Assembly (NCBI RefSeq): GCF_004920405.1
Contig: NZ_RFLV01000002.1
Span: forward strand, 124,001 to 188,000
Direction of reading: 5' to 3'
Source of the DNA: Pseudomonas leptonychotis
GTDB lineage: Bacteria > Pseudomonadota > Gammaproteobacteria > Pseudomonadales > Pseudomonadaceae
Length of the DNA: 64,000 bases
This document shows, one piece after another, positions 16,707 to 28,094 of the stretch. Position 1 is the stretch's first letter. Every line of letters begins with the position of its first letter. The notes under the pieces are model-generated. The model had not been told where the DNA came from. It did no database searches and saw only the letters and a program-made list of their open reading frames with translations. The position numbers and the translations under genes are program-made.

Positions 16707-18138
16707 AAGCGGTCACCCGTGTTGCGACTTCTGGAGCCTGCATCTCAAGGAAGAATTTACGCAGCAGGTTCTGCGCGATGAGCAGGCGGTATTCCTTGCT
16801 GGCGCGGAAATCACTCAGTGGGGTGAAGTCCTCGGCCAGCGCGGCGCAGGCGCGTTCGACCACGTCTGGATACCAGGCCGAGCCTTGCAGTGCGGATTCA
16901 CAGGCGGCGGCGCGTTTCGGGATGGCCGCCATGCCGCCAAAGGCGACACGCGCGCTTTGCACCACGCCATCTTCGACCACCAGGTTGAAGGCGGCGCAGA
17001 CGGCGGAGATGTCATCGTCCAGGCGCTTGGACACCTTGTAGGCGCGAAACGCCTGGTTGCCCTGGTGGCGCGGCACGATGATCTTTTCGATAAATTCGGC
17101 TTCCTGGCGTGCAGTGACCTTGTAGTCGAGGAAGTAGTCTTCGATCGGCAAGGTGCGGCTTTCACTGCCTCGGCGCAGGGCGATTTGTGCACCCAACGCG
17201 ATCAACAGCGGCGGGGCGTCACCAATTGGTGAGGCGTTGCCGATATTGCCGCCTAGGGTGCCCTGGTTGCGGATTTGCAGTGAGGCGAAGCGGTGCAGCA
17301 GCTCGCCGAAGTCCGGATAGTCCTGGGCCAGCGCTGCGTAGCAATCGGACAGCGCGGTGGCAGCGCCGATTTCGATGCTCTCGGCAGTCACGTCGACGCG
17401 CTTCATCGCTTCGATATGGCCAACGTAGATCATCACCGGGAGTTCGCGGTGGAACTGGGTGACTTCTAGGGCCAGGTCGGTGCCGCCGGCCAGCAGACGA
17501 GCTTCAGGGTTGGCAGCATAGATATCGGCCAGGTCGGCGACTGTCAGCGGCAACAGGCAGCGTTTGTCGCCACTGTTGAGCTCGGCGGTTTCGCGCGGGG
17601 CGATGCTTTTCAGCTGGGTAACGGTTTGCGCTTCGGCGCTATCGAACTGGTCCGGCTGCTTCTGGCAGCAGGCTTGTTCGGCGGCATCGATGATCGGGCG
17701 GTAACCGGTGCAGCGGCACAGATTACCGGCCAGGGCTTCCATGGTGTCGGCCTTGTCGAAGCCGCTGCTGTTTTTCTGCAGGGCGAACAGCGACATGACG
17801 AAACCGGGGGTGCAGAAGCCGCACTGCGAACCGTGGCAGTCGACCATAGCCTGTTGCACGCTGTGCAGCTTGCCCTGGTGCTTGAGGTCTTCGACGGTGA
17901 TCAATTGCTTGCCGTGCAAGGAGGAAACAAAGGTCAGGCAAGAGTTGAGGGTGCGATAGCGCACGCGCTCGCCATCCAACTCACCGACTACAACGGTGCA
18001 AGCACCGCAATCGCCTGAAGCGCAGCCTTCTTTGGTTCCGGACTTGCCGACATGCTCACGCAGGTAATTGAGCACGGTGACATTTGGGTCGAGGGCATGC
18101 TCAGTACGCAGCTCCCGGTTGAGTAAAAACTGGATCAA
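16699..18138 (-). CDS. xdhA: Xanthine dehydrogenase, iron-sulfur/FAD subunit
   Basis: Carries electrons from the molybdenum site to NAD. The 479 residues contain a plant-type ferredoxin domain (EGCASGDCGACTVV near residue 38, then a later Cys in LNSCLTF), a second 2Fe-2S domain (GSQCGFCTPGFVMSLFAL near 105; GNLCRCTGYRPI near 140) and an FAD domain (ARLLAGGTDLALEV near 215; GTLGGNIGNASPIGDA near 290). It is the first gene of the xdhAB unit. Two TGAC-N6-GTCA sequences lie about 110-145 bp upstream. Confidence 0.96.
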   Translation of the reverse strand: MIQFLLNRELRTEHALDPNVTVLNYLREHVGKSGTKEGCASGDCGACTVVVGELDGERVRYRTLNSCLTFVSSLHGKQLITVEDLKHQGKLHSVQQAMVDCHGSQCGFCTPGFVMSLFALQKNSSGFDKADTMEALAGNLCRCTGYRPIIDAAEQACCQKQPDQFDSAEAQTVTQLKSIAPRETAELNSGDKRCLLPLTVADLADIYAANPEARLLAGGTDLALEVTQFHRELPVMIYVGHIEAMKRVDVTAESIEIGAATALSDCYAALAQDYPDFGELLHRFASLQIRNQGTLGGNIGNASPIGDAPPLLIALGAQIALRRGSESRTLPIEDYFLDYKVTARQEAEFIEKIIVPRHQGNQAFRAYKVSKRLDDDISAVCAAFNLVVEDGVVQSARVAFGGMAAIPKRAAACESALQGSAWYPDVVERACAALAEDFTPLSDFRASKEYRLLIAQNLLRKFFLEMQAPEVATRVTAYV

Positions 18139-18247
18139 GGACGACCTCCAGGCACTTTATTGTTCTCGTATCAGGCTCTGTTGAAACACCTGGCAGGGCT
18201 GCACAGGGTTTCCACACGGCTTGGCATGGAGCAAATCTAGAGTTTTC

Positions 18248-18284
18248 TGACTTTAGGGTCAACAAATATTTGACTCTTTGGTCA
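18248..18284. promoter_or_regulatory. Tandem TGAC-N6-GTCA palindromes upstream of xdhA
   Basis: TGACTTTAGGGTCA (18248-18261) and TGACTCTTTGGTCA (18271-18284) are half-site palindromes 23 bp apart, centred about 128 bp upstream of the xdhA ATG. The arrangement suggests a dimeric activator or repressor bound twice. They differ from the TTGTRTACAA boxes, so xdhAB may have separate control. Confidence 0.45.
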
Positions 18285-18392
18285 GGCGTTTGTCATGCAA
18301 TTCAGTTATGAGCGCGAAAAGCCCGCGAGCCCAGTTAAACGCTAGCCGTTTTTGTGCCAAGCACGGCGCTGCAGAAACAAAAGTGCAAATTG

Positions 18393-18460
18393 TCAGGAAC
18401 AATCTTTAACGTCGCGTAGCGACGGCCCGAAGGGTGGCCGCCATGGATGGCAGGCCATAA
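18393..18460 (+). repeat. 68-bp dispersed repeat, copy 1
   Basis: Starts TCAGGAACAATCTTTAACGT and ends GATGGCAGGCCATAA. It aligns without gaps to 57300-57367 with seven mismatches by eye. Internal inverted repeats GTCGC-GTA-GCGAC and GGCC...GGCC suggest folded RNA or DNA. It abuts the alkB terminator. Confidence 0.8.
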
Positions 18461-18461
18461 T

Positions 18462-18493
18462 AAAAAACGCCAAGGGTGAGCCCTTGGCGTTTT
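18462..18493. terminator. Rho-independent terminator of alkB
   Basis: AAAAAACGCCAAGGG-TGAG-CCCTTGGCGTTTT has a 10-bp stem with A and T tracts on both sides, 20 bp after the alkB stop. Confidence 0.9.
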
Positions 18494-18513
18494 GCATTGC
18501 AGTGATTAGCCGA

Positions 18514-19647
18514 TCAGATGAGTTGCGAGCCGGTCAGTTGATGCTCTTCACCGGCGTAATAGGCGCGTACCCGAGGGTCCATCACCGCTCGCCACAGCGG
18601 GGGAAAAAGCGCTAGAACAATCATCCCGGCATAGCCATTAGGCAGTTGCGGGCTGTCCTCAAAGTGGCGCAGCACCTGGTAGCGCCGCTTGGCGTAGGAG
18701 TGATGATCGGAATGGCGTTGCAGGTGGAAGAGAAACAGGTTGGTCAGCAAGTAGTTGCTGTTCCATGAATGCGTCGGATTGGTGCGTTCATAGCGGCCAT
18801 TGTCCAGCTTGCGCCGGTGCAGGCCGTAATGTTCCACGTAGTTGACGATTTCCAGCAGGGTGAAGGCCACGATCGACTGCGCAATAAAGAACAGCGCGCC
18901 CAGCCAGCCGAACGCCAGGCTGAAACTCAGCAGAAACAGTGCGCTGACGGCGTACCAAACGATCAGCTCATTGCGCCAGTGCAGGGTTGGCAGGTTCTTG
19001 CGCTTCAGTCGCTCGGCTTCGAGCCGCCAGGCATTGAGGAAGTTATGTTTGTAAGCATGCGGCAGAAAGGCATACAGGCTCTGCCCGTAGCGTGATGAGC
19101 TGGCATCTTCTGGGGTCGATACATGTACGTGGTGACCGCGAACATGCTCGATCTTGAAGCCGCCGTAGCACACGGCCGCGAGCAACAGTCCGCCGGCATT
19201 TTGTTCAAGTTGCGGGTCTTTATGGATGAACTCATGGGCCACGGTGATGCCAATCGCGCCTGTGACCGTACCGACTGAAAGAATCCAGCCAAGTTGGCCA
19301 ACCCAGCTCCAGACGTCATGGTTTATGAATACCCAGCCGGACCAGCCGAGCATGCCGAGTAGGGCGGGTACAGTGGCCAGGCTCAGTAAGCGGTAGTAAC
19401 CCTGCTGCTCCATCTGCGGCACTTGCACCGTTTCATCAGGGTTGGCTGGGTCGCGACCGATGATGAAGTCCAGTAAAGGAATAACCCCAAATACCACCAG
19501 CACCACCAGCCAAGGCCAGGCGTTGGCGTATTGACTGTTTAATGACCAGTAGTGGCTCAGAGGAATACCCAGAACAGGGATCAACCAAAACCAGTAGCCG
19601 ATGCTTTTTATGGCAAGCATCCAGTTGGAGGGCAGGCGTTCAAACAT
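18514..19647 (-). CDS. alkB: Alkane 1-monooxygenase (AlkB-type)
   Basis: Integral-membrane non-haem di-iron hydroxylase that oxidises medium-chain alkanes to 1-alkanols with rubredoxin as electron donor. It is 377 residues from the ATG at 19647, which has GGAG upstream. About six hydrophobic helices and the full set of histidine boxes are present: VAHEFIHK, EHVRGHHVHVS, NYVEHYGLHR and LQRHSDHHSYAKRRYQ. No rubredoxin gene is nearby, so it must be supplied from elsewhere. It is divergent from a GntR gene, with a palindrome between them that may be the operator. Confidence 0.93.
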   Translation of the reverse strand: MFERLPSNWMLAIKSIGYWFWLIPVLGIPLSHYWSLNSQYANAWPWLVVLVVFGVIPLLDFIIGRDPANPDETVQVPQMEQQGYYRLLSLATVPALLGMLGWSGWVFINHDVWSWVGQLGWILSVGTVTGAIGITVAHEFIHKDPQLEQNAGGLLLAAVCYGGFKIEHVRGHHVHVSTPEDASSSRYGQSLYAFLPHAYKHNFLNAWRLEAERLKRKNLPTLHWRNELIVWYAVSALFLLSFSLAFGWLGALFFIAQSIVAFTLLEIVNYVEHYGLHRRKLDNGRYERTNPTHSWNSNYLLTNLFLFHLQRHSDHHSYAKRRYQVLRHFEDSPQLPNGYAGMIVLALFPPLWRAVMDPRVRAYYAGEEHQLTGSQLI

Positions 19648-19690
19648 GGTGGCTCCGTACTTATTATTGTTGAGTAAATGCGCTGAATAA

Positions 19691-19703
19691 ATTGTAGGAC
19701 AAT
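19691..19703. promoter_or_regulatory. Palindrome ATTGTAGGACAAT between alkB and gntR
   Basis: ATTGT-AGG-ACAAT lies 44 bp upstream of the alkB ATG. TTGT-N-ACAA is the symmetry expected for FCD-type GntR operators, and such a gene is divergent from alkB. This is a candidate operator only. Confidence 0.45.
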
Positions 19704-19897
19704 CATGGCTTGTGACCATCCATAAATGACCCACCTTTTGATTTGAAAGCCGGCCTCAGGTGGCCTTGGCCCGGTAACACCCTGTGTTACACTCGCGCCC
19801 GTTGCTGCGCGCTAAAGCCAAGCCAGGCGGGCTTTTAGCCACTTTTTGGCCACCTTTGTTTATTCCCGTTTAGGCCAGATAGAGCCTCAGGATCATC

Positions 19898-20557
19898 ATG
19901 ATGTTCAAGGCACCGGATAGCCTCGCTGAGCAGATTGCCCATCACCTTGCAGAACGCATCATTCGTGGTGAGTTGAAGGCGCGTGAGCGAATTCAGGAAC
20001 AGAAAGTCACCCAGGCGCTGAATGTCAGTCGTGGCTCGGTGCGTGAAGCGCTGCTGATTCTCGAGCGGCGGCATCTAATCGTGATCCCACCGCGCTGCGG
20101 TGCCCAGGTGGCTGAGCTAACACCGCACAACGTCAAGAGCCTGTATGCCTTGGTGATGGAGTTGTACATCCTGCTAGGCAAAGCGGTCGCAGACAGTTGG
20201 CAGGTTGAAACTGACCTTGCACCGTTCCTCGTCATTCAGCAGCGCCTGCAGGACAGCTTGCAGCGCGAAGATATCGACGGTTTTGTGCAAGGCAGTTTCG
20301 ACATCATGCGGGCCGCGTTTCCGTTCTCCGATAACCCGTACTTGCAGGAGACGGTGGAGAACCTGTTGCCGGCCATCAGCCGCACCTACCACCTGGCGCT
20401 GGAGCGCCGTAAAGGCGAAATGGGGCAGTTCCTCAATACCTTTGCAGCCTTACTGCAGGCGATTATTTCCCGCGATCACCCGGCAATTCGCCAGGTCTTG
20501 CTGGGTTACGGCGAGCACAATTGCCAGCTGGTGCTCGCTGCACTGGCCGAGGCCTAA
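19898..20557 (+). CDS. GntR family regulator with FCD-like domain
   Basis: Predicted repressor, 219 residues. The winged helix-turn-helix is at about 10-75 (ARERIQEQKVTQALNVSRGSVREALLILERR). The C-terminal helical domain is FCD-like but has DIMRAAF where the family usually has FHxxL, and few of the histidines used for metal binding, so it may bind an organic ligand without metal. It starts ATGATG with AGGA upstream; either ATG could be used. It ends 12 bp before smc, and in Pseudomonas this order (alkB, gntR, smc) is conserved as I remember it. Its target is probably alkB and itself. Confidence 0.8.
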   Translation: MMFKAPDSLAEQIAHHLAERIIRGELKARERIQEQKVTQALNVSRGSVREALLILERRHLIVIPPRCGAQVAELTPHNVKSLYALVMELYILLGKAVADSWQVETDLAPFLVIQQRLQDSLQREDIDGFVQGSFDIMRAAFPFSDNPYLQETVENLLPAISRTYHLALERRKGEMGQFLNTFAALLQAIISRDHPAIRQVLLGYGEHNCQLVLAALAEA

Positions 20558-20569
20558 GGAAGGCGGTTC

Positions 20570-23500
20570 ATGCGGCTTAAGTGCATCAAACTGGCGGGTT
20601 TCAAATCCTTCGTCGACCCAACCACCGTATCTTTCCCCAGTAATATGGCGGCGGTGGTCGGCCCCAATGGTTGCGGCAAGTCGAACATTATCGATGCCGT
20701 GCGCTGGGTGATGGGCGAAAGTTCGGCGAAGAACCTGCGCGGCGAATCGATGACTGACGTCATCTTCAACGGCTCGAATACCCGTAAGCCGGTGACCCAG
20801 GCCTCCATCGAGCTGATCTTCGACAACTCCGATGGCACCCTGACCGGCGAATACGCCGGTTATAACGAAATTTCGATCCGCCGCCGCGTCACCCGCGACA
20901 GCCAGAACACCTATTTCCTCAACGGCACCAAGTGCCGTCGCCGCGACATTACCGACATCTTCCTCGGTACCGGCTTGGGCCCGCGCAGCTACTCGATTAT
21001 CGAGCAGGGCATGATCAGCAAGCTGATCGAAGCCAAGCCGGAAGACCTGCGTAACTTTATTGAAGAAGCCGCCGGCATCTCCAAGTACAAAGAGCGCCGC
21101 CGCGAAACTGAAAGCCGTATCCGCCGTACCCACGAAAACCTGGCGCGCCTGACTGATTTGCGCGAAGAACTTGAGCGTCAGCTCGACCGCCTGCATCGCC
21201 AGGCCCAGTCCGCCGAGAAATATCAGGAATACAAGGCCGAAGAGCGCCAGCTCAAAGCGCAGCTCACGGCGCTGCGCTGGCAGGCGTTGAACGAGCAGGT
21301 CGGTCAGCGTGAAGCGGTGATCGGTAATCAAGAAATCAGCTTTGAAGCGCTGGTGGCTGAGCAGCGCAACGCCGATGCCAGTATCGAACGCTTGCGCGAC
21401 GGCCACCATGAGCTGAGTGAGCGCTTCAATCTGGTGCAGGGGCGCTTTTACTCGGTGGGCGGTGATATCTCCCGGGTCGAGCAAAGTATTCAGCACGGCC
21501 AGCAGCGCCTGCGACAGTTGCAGGATGATCTGCGCGAAGCCGAACGGGCGCGCCTGGAAACCGAATCGCACCTGGGCCACGACCGCACCTTGTTGGCGAC
21601 TCTAGGCGAAGAGCTGGAAATGCTCCTGCCAGAGCAGGAACTAACCGCCGCTGCGGCTGAAGAATCTGCCGCCATGCTGGAAGAGTCTGAAAGTGCCATG
21701 CACGGCTGGCAGGAACAGTGGGACGGCTTCAATCAGCGCAGTGCTGAACCGCGGCGTCAGGCAGAAGTGCAGCAATCGCGGATTGCCCAGCTGGAGCAGA
21801 GCCTTGAGCGTCTCGCTGAGCGTCAGCGCCGCCTCACTGAGGAGCTGCAGCAGCTGTCCGCCGATCCTGAAGATGCCGCCATTCTTGAATTGAGCGAGCA
21901 GATCGCCGCAGGCGAAATCAGCGTAGAGGACCTGCAAATTGAAGAAGAACAGCAGGCTGAGCGCTTGCAACAGCTGCGCAATGATTTGCAGCAAACCGGT
22001 CAAGCCCAGCAGCAGGCACAAGGCGAACTGCAACGTTTAAATGGCCGTTTGGCCTCACTGGAAGCGTTGCAGCAGGCGGCGCTCGACCCAGGTAAGGGCG
22101 CCGGCGACTGGCTGCGCGAACAACAGCTGAGCGAACGCCCGCATCTGGCCGAAGGCTTGCGGGTTGAAGCCGGTTGGGAGCTGGCGGTGGAAACCGTGCT
22201 GGGCGCCGATCTGCAAGCTGTGTTGCTGGATGATTTCCAAGGGCTGGATTTCGCCGGGTTGAACCAAGGTGATTTGCGCTTGGTCAGCCTAAGTAAGGCC
22301 GGCGCGCGGGTTGTCGGTAGCCTCTTGGATAAAGTTGAAGCGAGCGTCGATCTGGCGCCCTGGCTGGGCAAGGTCAAACCGGTGCAGAGTCTCGATGAGG
22401 CGCTGGCGGCACGTTCGAGCTTGGCTGAAGGCGAAAGCCTGATCAGTCGCGATGGTTACTGGGTCGGTCGGCATTTTCTGCGGGTACGCCGCGCCAGTGA
22501 AGCAGAAAGCGGCGTATTGGCCCGTGGCCAGGAAATCGAACAGCTTGGGCTGGAGCGCGATGAGCGTGAAGCCGCTCTGGCTGTGCTCGACGAGCGTTTG
22601 TTGCAGTTGCGCGAGAGCCAGCGTGCTCAGGAGGAACTGCGCGAGCAGCAGCGCCGGCAAGCGCAGGATCAGGCGCGTCGCCTCGGCGAATTGAAGGCGC
22701 AGCTGTCGGCTGGGCAAGCGAAAGTCGAGCAATTGACGTTACGCCGTAGCCGTCTGGATCACGAATTACTGGAGCTGGGTGAACAACGCGAGATCGAACA
22801 TGAGCAATTGGGTGAGTCGCGCCTGCACCTGCAGGACGCCCTGGATGCCATGGCCACTGATAACGAACAGCGGGAAACTCTACTGGCCAGCCGTGACAGC
22901 TTGCGTGAGCGTCTCGACCGGGTGCGCCAGGAGGCGCGTCAACACAAAGACCACGCCCACCAACTGGCCGTGCGCCTGGGTTCGCTGAAAGCCCAGCATG
23001 ACTCCACGCGCCAAGCCCTGGAGCGTCTGGAACTGCAAGCCGAGCGTTTGCACGAGAAGCGCGAGCAACTCGACCTCAATCTGGAAGAGGGCGAAGCGCC
23101 GCTGGAAGAACTCCGCCTGAAGCTTGAAGAGCTGCTCGACAAACGCATGGCGGTGGACGACGAGCTCAAACTGGCGCGTCTGGCGCTGGAAGATGCTGAT
23201 CGCGAATTGCGTGACGCCGAGAAACGCCGCACCCAGGCCGAGCAGCAATCACAGTTGTTGCGTGGCCAGTTGGAACAGCAGCGTATGGATTGGCAATCCC
23301 TGACCGTGCGCCGCAAAGCCTTGCAGGATCAACTGCTGGAAGACAATTACGATTTGCATGGCGTGTTGGGCACTTTACCGCCTGAAGCCAGCGAGAAGGC
23401 TTGGGAAGAAGAGCTTGAGCGTTTGGGCGCACGTATTCAGCGTTTAGGTCCAATTAACCTCGCCGCTATCGATGAATACCAGCAACAGTCCGAGCGTAAA

Positions 23501-24058
23501 CGCTATCTTGATGCGCAGAACGCCGATCTGGTGGAAGCGCTGGAAACCCTGGAAAACGTCATCCGCAAGATCGACAAGGAAACCCGTAACCGCTTCAAGG
23601 AAACCTTTGATCAGATTAACGGAGGCCTGCAGGCGCTATTCCCTAAAGTTTTCGGTGGTGGTAATGCCTATCTGGAACTGACTGGCGAAGACTTACTGGA
23701 TACTGGCGTAACCATCATGGCGCGCCCACCGGGCAAAAAGAACAGCACTATTCATTTGCTTTCAGGCGGCGAAAAAGCGCTGACAGCATTGGCATTGGTG
23801 TTCGCTATCTTCAAACTCAATCCTGCACCGTTCTGCATGCTCGATGAAGTGGACGCGCCGCTGGATGATGCCAACGTCGGGCGTTATGCCCGGCTGGTTA
23901 AAGAGATGTCGGAGACCGTGCAGTTTATCTATATCACCCACAATAAAATCGCCATGGAAATGGCCGATCAGTTGATGGGCGTGACCATGCATGAACCGGG
24001 TTGTTCACGTCTGGTGGCGGTGGATGTGGAAGAAGCCCTGGCATTGGTGGAATCCTAG
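20570..24058 (+). CDS. smc: Chromosome segregation SMC ATPase
   Basis: Condensin-like ATPase that compacts and organises the chromosome. It has 1162 residues. The N-terminal ATP-binding head has Walker A GPNGCGKSN (about 31-39). There are two long coiled coils rich in Glu, Gln, Arg and Leu (about 170-500 and 650-990), a hinge around 500-640 (AGDWLREQQL to SRDGYWVGRHFLRV), and a C-terminal head with the ABC signature LLSGGEKAL (about 1062) and Walker B FCMLDEVDAPLDD (about 1085). It follows a GntR gene with a 12-bp gap and precedes zipA. No truncation was seen. Confidence 0.98.
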   Translation: MRLKCIKLAGFKSFVDPTTVSFPSNMAAVVGPNGCGKSNIIDAVRWVMGESSAKNLRGESMTDVIFNGSNTRKPVTQASIELIFDNSDGTLTGEYAGYNEISIRRRVTRDSQNTYFLNGTKCRRRDITDIFLGTGLGPRSYSIIEQGMISKLIEAKPEDLRNFIEEAAGISKYKERRRETESRIRRTHENLARLTDLREELERQLDRLHRQAQSAEKYQEYKAEERQLKAQLTALRWQALNEQVGQREAVIGNQEISFEALVAEQRNADASIERLRDGHHELSERFNLVQGRFYSVGGDISRVEQSIQHGQQRLRQLQDDLREAERARLETESHLGHDRTLLATLGEELEMLLPEQELTAAAAEESAAMLEESESAMHGWQEQWDGFNQRSAEPRRQAEVQQSRIAQLEQSLERLAERQRRLTEELQQLSADPEDAAILELSEQIAAGEISVEDLQIEEEQQAERLQQLRNDLQQTGQAQQQAQGELQRLNGRLASLEALQQAALDPGKGAGDWLREQQLSERPHLAEGLRVEAGWELAVETVLGADLQAVLLDDFQGLDFAGLNQGDLRLVSLSKAGARVVGSLLDKVEASVDLAPWLGKVKPVQSLDEALAARSSLAEGESLISRDGYWVGRHFLRVRRASEAESGVLARGQEIEQLGLERDEREAALAVLDERLLQLRESQRAQEELREQQRRQAQDQARRLGELKAQLSAGQAKVEQLTLRRSRLDHELLELGEQREIEHEQLGESRLHLQDALDAMATDNEQRETLLASRDSLRERLDRVRQEARQHKDHAHQLAVRLGSLKAQHDSTRQALERLELQAERLHEKREQLDLNLEEGEAPLEELRLKLEELLDKRMAVDDELKLARLALEDADRELRDAEKRRTQAEQQSQLLRGQLEQQRMDWQSLTVRRKALQDQLLEDNYDLHGVLGTLPPEASEKAWEEELERLGARIQRLGPINLAAIDEYQQQSERKRYLDAQNADLVEALETLENVIRKIDKETRNRFKETFDQINGGLQALFPKVFGGGNAYLELTGEDLLDTGVTIMARPPGKKNSTIHLLSGGEKALTALALVFAIFKLNPAPFCMLDEVDAPLDDANVGRYARLVKEMSETVQFIYITHNKIAMEMADQLMGVTMHEPGCSRLVAVDVEEALALVES

Positions 24059-24240
24059 TGCGTGAGGCGGTGTAAAGTTATCTTTCGTCGTGCTAGCTTA
24101 ACGCGCATTGTTATTATGCACGCCGGTTTAAACAGTCAAAGAGCTGTCAGAACATGGACTTGGCGTGACGCTTTAGAATTAGCAGAATGGGCCAGGAAGG
24201 CCGTTTTCATCACATATTTATTCAGGGGTTAAGGTATTTC

Positions 24241-25065
24241 ATGGAATTCGGTCTGCGTGAGTGGCTGATAGTCATCGGCATTATTGTGATTGCAGGCATC
24301 TTGTTTGATGGCTGGCGGCGGATGCGCGGTGGCAAAGGTAAGCTCAAATTCAAGCTCGACCGTAGTTTCTCTAACCTTCCGGATGACGACAGCGACCCTG
24401 ACTTACTCAGCCCTCCGCGGGTTATCGATCGCAGCCATGAGCCGGCTTTTGATGAAGAGGATCTGCCTTCGCTGAGTGCGCGTGAATTGAATCGCCGCCG
24501 CAGCGGCGAGCCGCAGCAGGGTGACTTGAACCTGGGCCAAGATGAACCGGTGCCTACTTTGCTTAATCCGGTTGATGACGAGGTGGTTAAGCCTGCCAGT
24601 CATGACAAAGAAAGTGCTCGGGAATTGCCGCCGGTTGAAGAAGTCCTGGTAATTAATGTTATCGCCCGCGATGAAGAGGGCTTCAAAGGCCCGGCGCTAT
24701 TACAAAACATTCTGGAAAGTGGTCTGCGCTTTGGTGAGATGGATATTTTCCACCGTCACGAGAGCATGGCCGGCAATGGTGAAGTGCTGTTCTCCATGGC
24801 CAATGCATTGAAACCCGGTACGTTTGATCTGGATGACATTGAAGGCTTTAGCACCCGCGCGGTGAGCTTCTTCCTCGGTTTGCCGGGGCCGCGTCATCCC
24901 AAGCAGGCGTTTGATGTAATGGTCGCCGCGGCGCGTAAGTTGGCCCATGAGCTCAATGGCGAGTTGAAGGATGACCAGCGTAGCGTGATGACCGCACAAA
25001 CCATCGAGCATTACCGCCAGCGCATTGTGGAATATGAGCGTAAGCAATTGACCAACAAGCGCTGA
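24241..25065 (+). CDS. zipA: Cell division protein ZipA
   Basis: Tethers FtsZ to the inner membrane at the division septum. It is 274 residues from the ATG at 24241 ([13 protein letters not shown]), which places the single N-terminal membrane helix (residues 7-23) at the start as in other ZipA proteins; the frame is open 18 codons further upstream but less plausibly used. After the helix comes a basic patch ([15 protein letters not shown]), a charged variable linker to about 135, and the C-terminal FtsZ-binding domain ([43 protein letters not shown]). It lies between smc and ligA, the standard Pseudomonas order. Confidence 0.95.
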   Translation: MEFGLREWLIVIGIIVIAGILFDGWRRMRGGKGKLKFKLDRSFSNLPDDDSDPDLLSPPRVIDRSHEPAFDEEDLPSLSARELNRRRSGEPQQGDLNLGQDEPVPTLLNPVDDEVVKPASHDKESARELPPVEEVLVINVIARDEEGFKGPALLQNILESGLRFGEMDIFHRHESMAGNGEVLFSMANALKPGTFDLDDIEGFSTRAVSFFLGLPGPRHPKQAFDVMVAAARKLAHELNGELKDDQRSVMTAQTIEHYRQRIVEYERKQLTNKR

Positions 25066-25081
25066 ATTAACCCGTGAGATA

Positions 25082-25106
25082 GAAAGAGCAGCCCAGGCTG
25101 CTCTTT
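25082..25106 (+). terminator. Terminator-like hairpin between zipA and ligA
   Basis: GAAAGAGCAGC-CCA-GGCTGCTCTTTTC lies 17 bp after the zipA stop. The T-run is short and ligA begins 21 bp later, so partial read-through is likely. Confidence 0.7.
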
Positions 25107-25114
25107 TCGTTTGA

Positions 25115-27496
<2,382 letters not shown>

Positions 27497-27513
27497 CGTC
27501 GTGCTCTTTATGC

Positions 27514-27542
27514 ACTGCCCCCGAGGGTGACTCGAGGGCAGT
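27514..27542. terminator. Bidirectional hairpin between ligA and the TRL lipoprotein gene
   Basis: ACTGCCCCCGAG-GGTGA-CTCGAGGGCAGT lies between two convergent genes. It has a strong stem with a bulge and no good T-run on either side. Confidence 0.6.
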
Positions 27543-27550
27543 CCGACAAC

Positions 27551-27859
27551 TTAGTTACCGGTTACGTTCACGCAGGTTTCGCCGAAGAACGGGTAGAAGC
27601 CTTTGGTGTGGTAATCAGCGGTAGCGATGGTGCCGATGTTGCCATTGGCCTTGGCAGCTGCAATGGATGCGTCGCCTTTGTTGATCAGACCAATGATGGT
27701 GGTGGCGCAAGCAGTACCAGTCTTGCCGCCGGCGGCGGTAGTGGCAGTGATCGGGCCTTTAACGTCGGTGATCAGACCAACGCTGACTGGCGACAGGCCA
27801 GATGCGCAACCGCTCAGCAGAGTAACCAGGCCAGCAGTCAGAGCAATTTTCTTCAACAT
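27551..27859 (-). CDS. Small TRL-like lipoprotein
   Basis: Secreted lipoprotein of 102 residues from the ATG at 27859. The signal sequence MLKKIALTAGLVTLLSGC ends in a lipobox (LSGC), so mature residue 1 is the lipidated Cys18. The rest matches the TRL-like family pattern: GLITDVKGPITAT, ACATTIIGLINKGDASIAAAKANGNIGTIATADYH. Members are envelope lipoproteins of unknown function, often found as arrays beside tRNA genes; no tRNA is present here. An in-frame ATG nine bases upstream is possible but lengthens the signal peptide for no gain. Confidence 0.8.
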   Translation of the reverse strand: MLKKIALTAGLVTLLSGCASGLSPVSVGLITDVKGPITATTAAGGKTGTACATTIIGLINKGDASIAAAKANGNIGTIATADYHTKGFYPFFGETCVNVTGN

Positions 27860-28048
27860 GTAATGCATCCTTTTAAAATCTTATCCGTAAGAAACTTTAC
27901 CCATCCAGGCAAAGTGCAGGCGCAAACTAAAGCAGCAGCCTAGCAACCGCAAGCCGCACTGCTATTTTTCAAACCGGTTTCAAATTTATGACGTGTGGTG
28001 GTGGCTTTCTCAAGCGTTTGCAGCCTGACACAAGCCCGCATGCCTATG

Positions 28049-28072
28049 AGCCGGTGACACGCAGTACCGGCT
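28049..28072 (-). terminator. Weak hairpin after queD
   Basis: AGCCGGT-GACACGCAGT-ACCGGCT is a 7-bp stem about 23 bp after the queD stop, without a U-run. Confidence 0.3.
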
Positions 28073-28094
28073 TGGGCGATCCAGGCGCTGCTCT

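Larger units (their letters stand above)
18139..18513. other. Intergenic region xdhA / alkB
   Basis: Contains the xdhA promoter region with paired TGAC-N6-GTCA sites, a 68-bp repeat (18393-18460) and the alkB terminator. No gene is supported. Confidence 0.6.
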
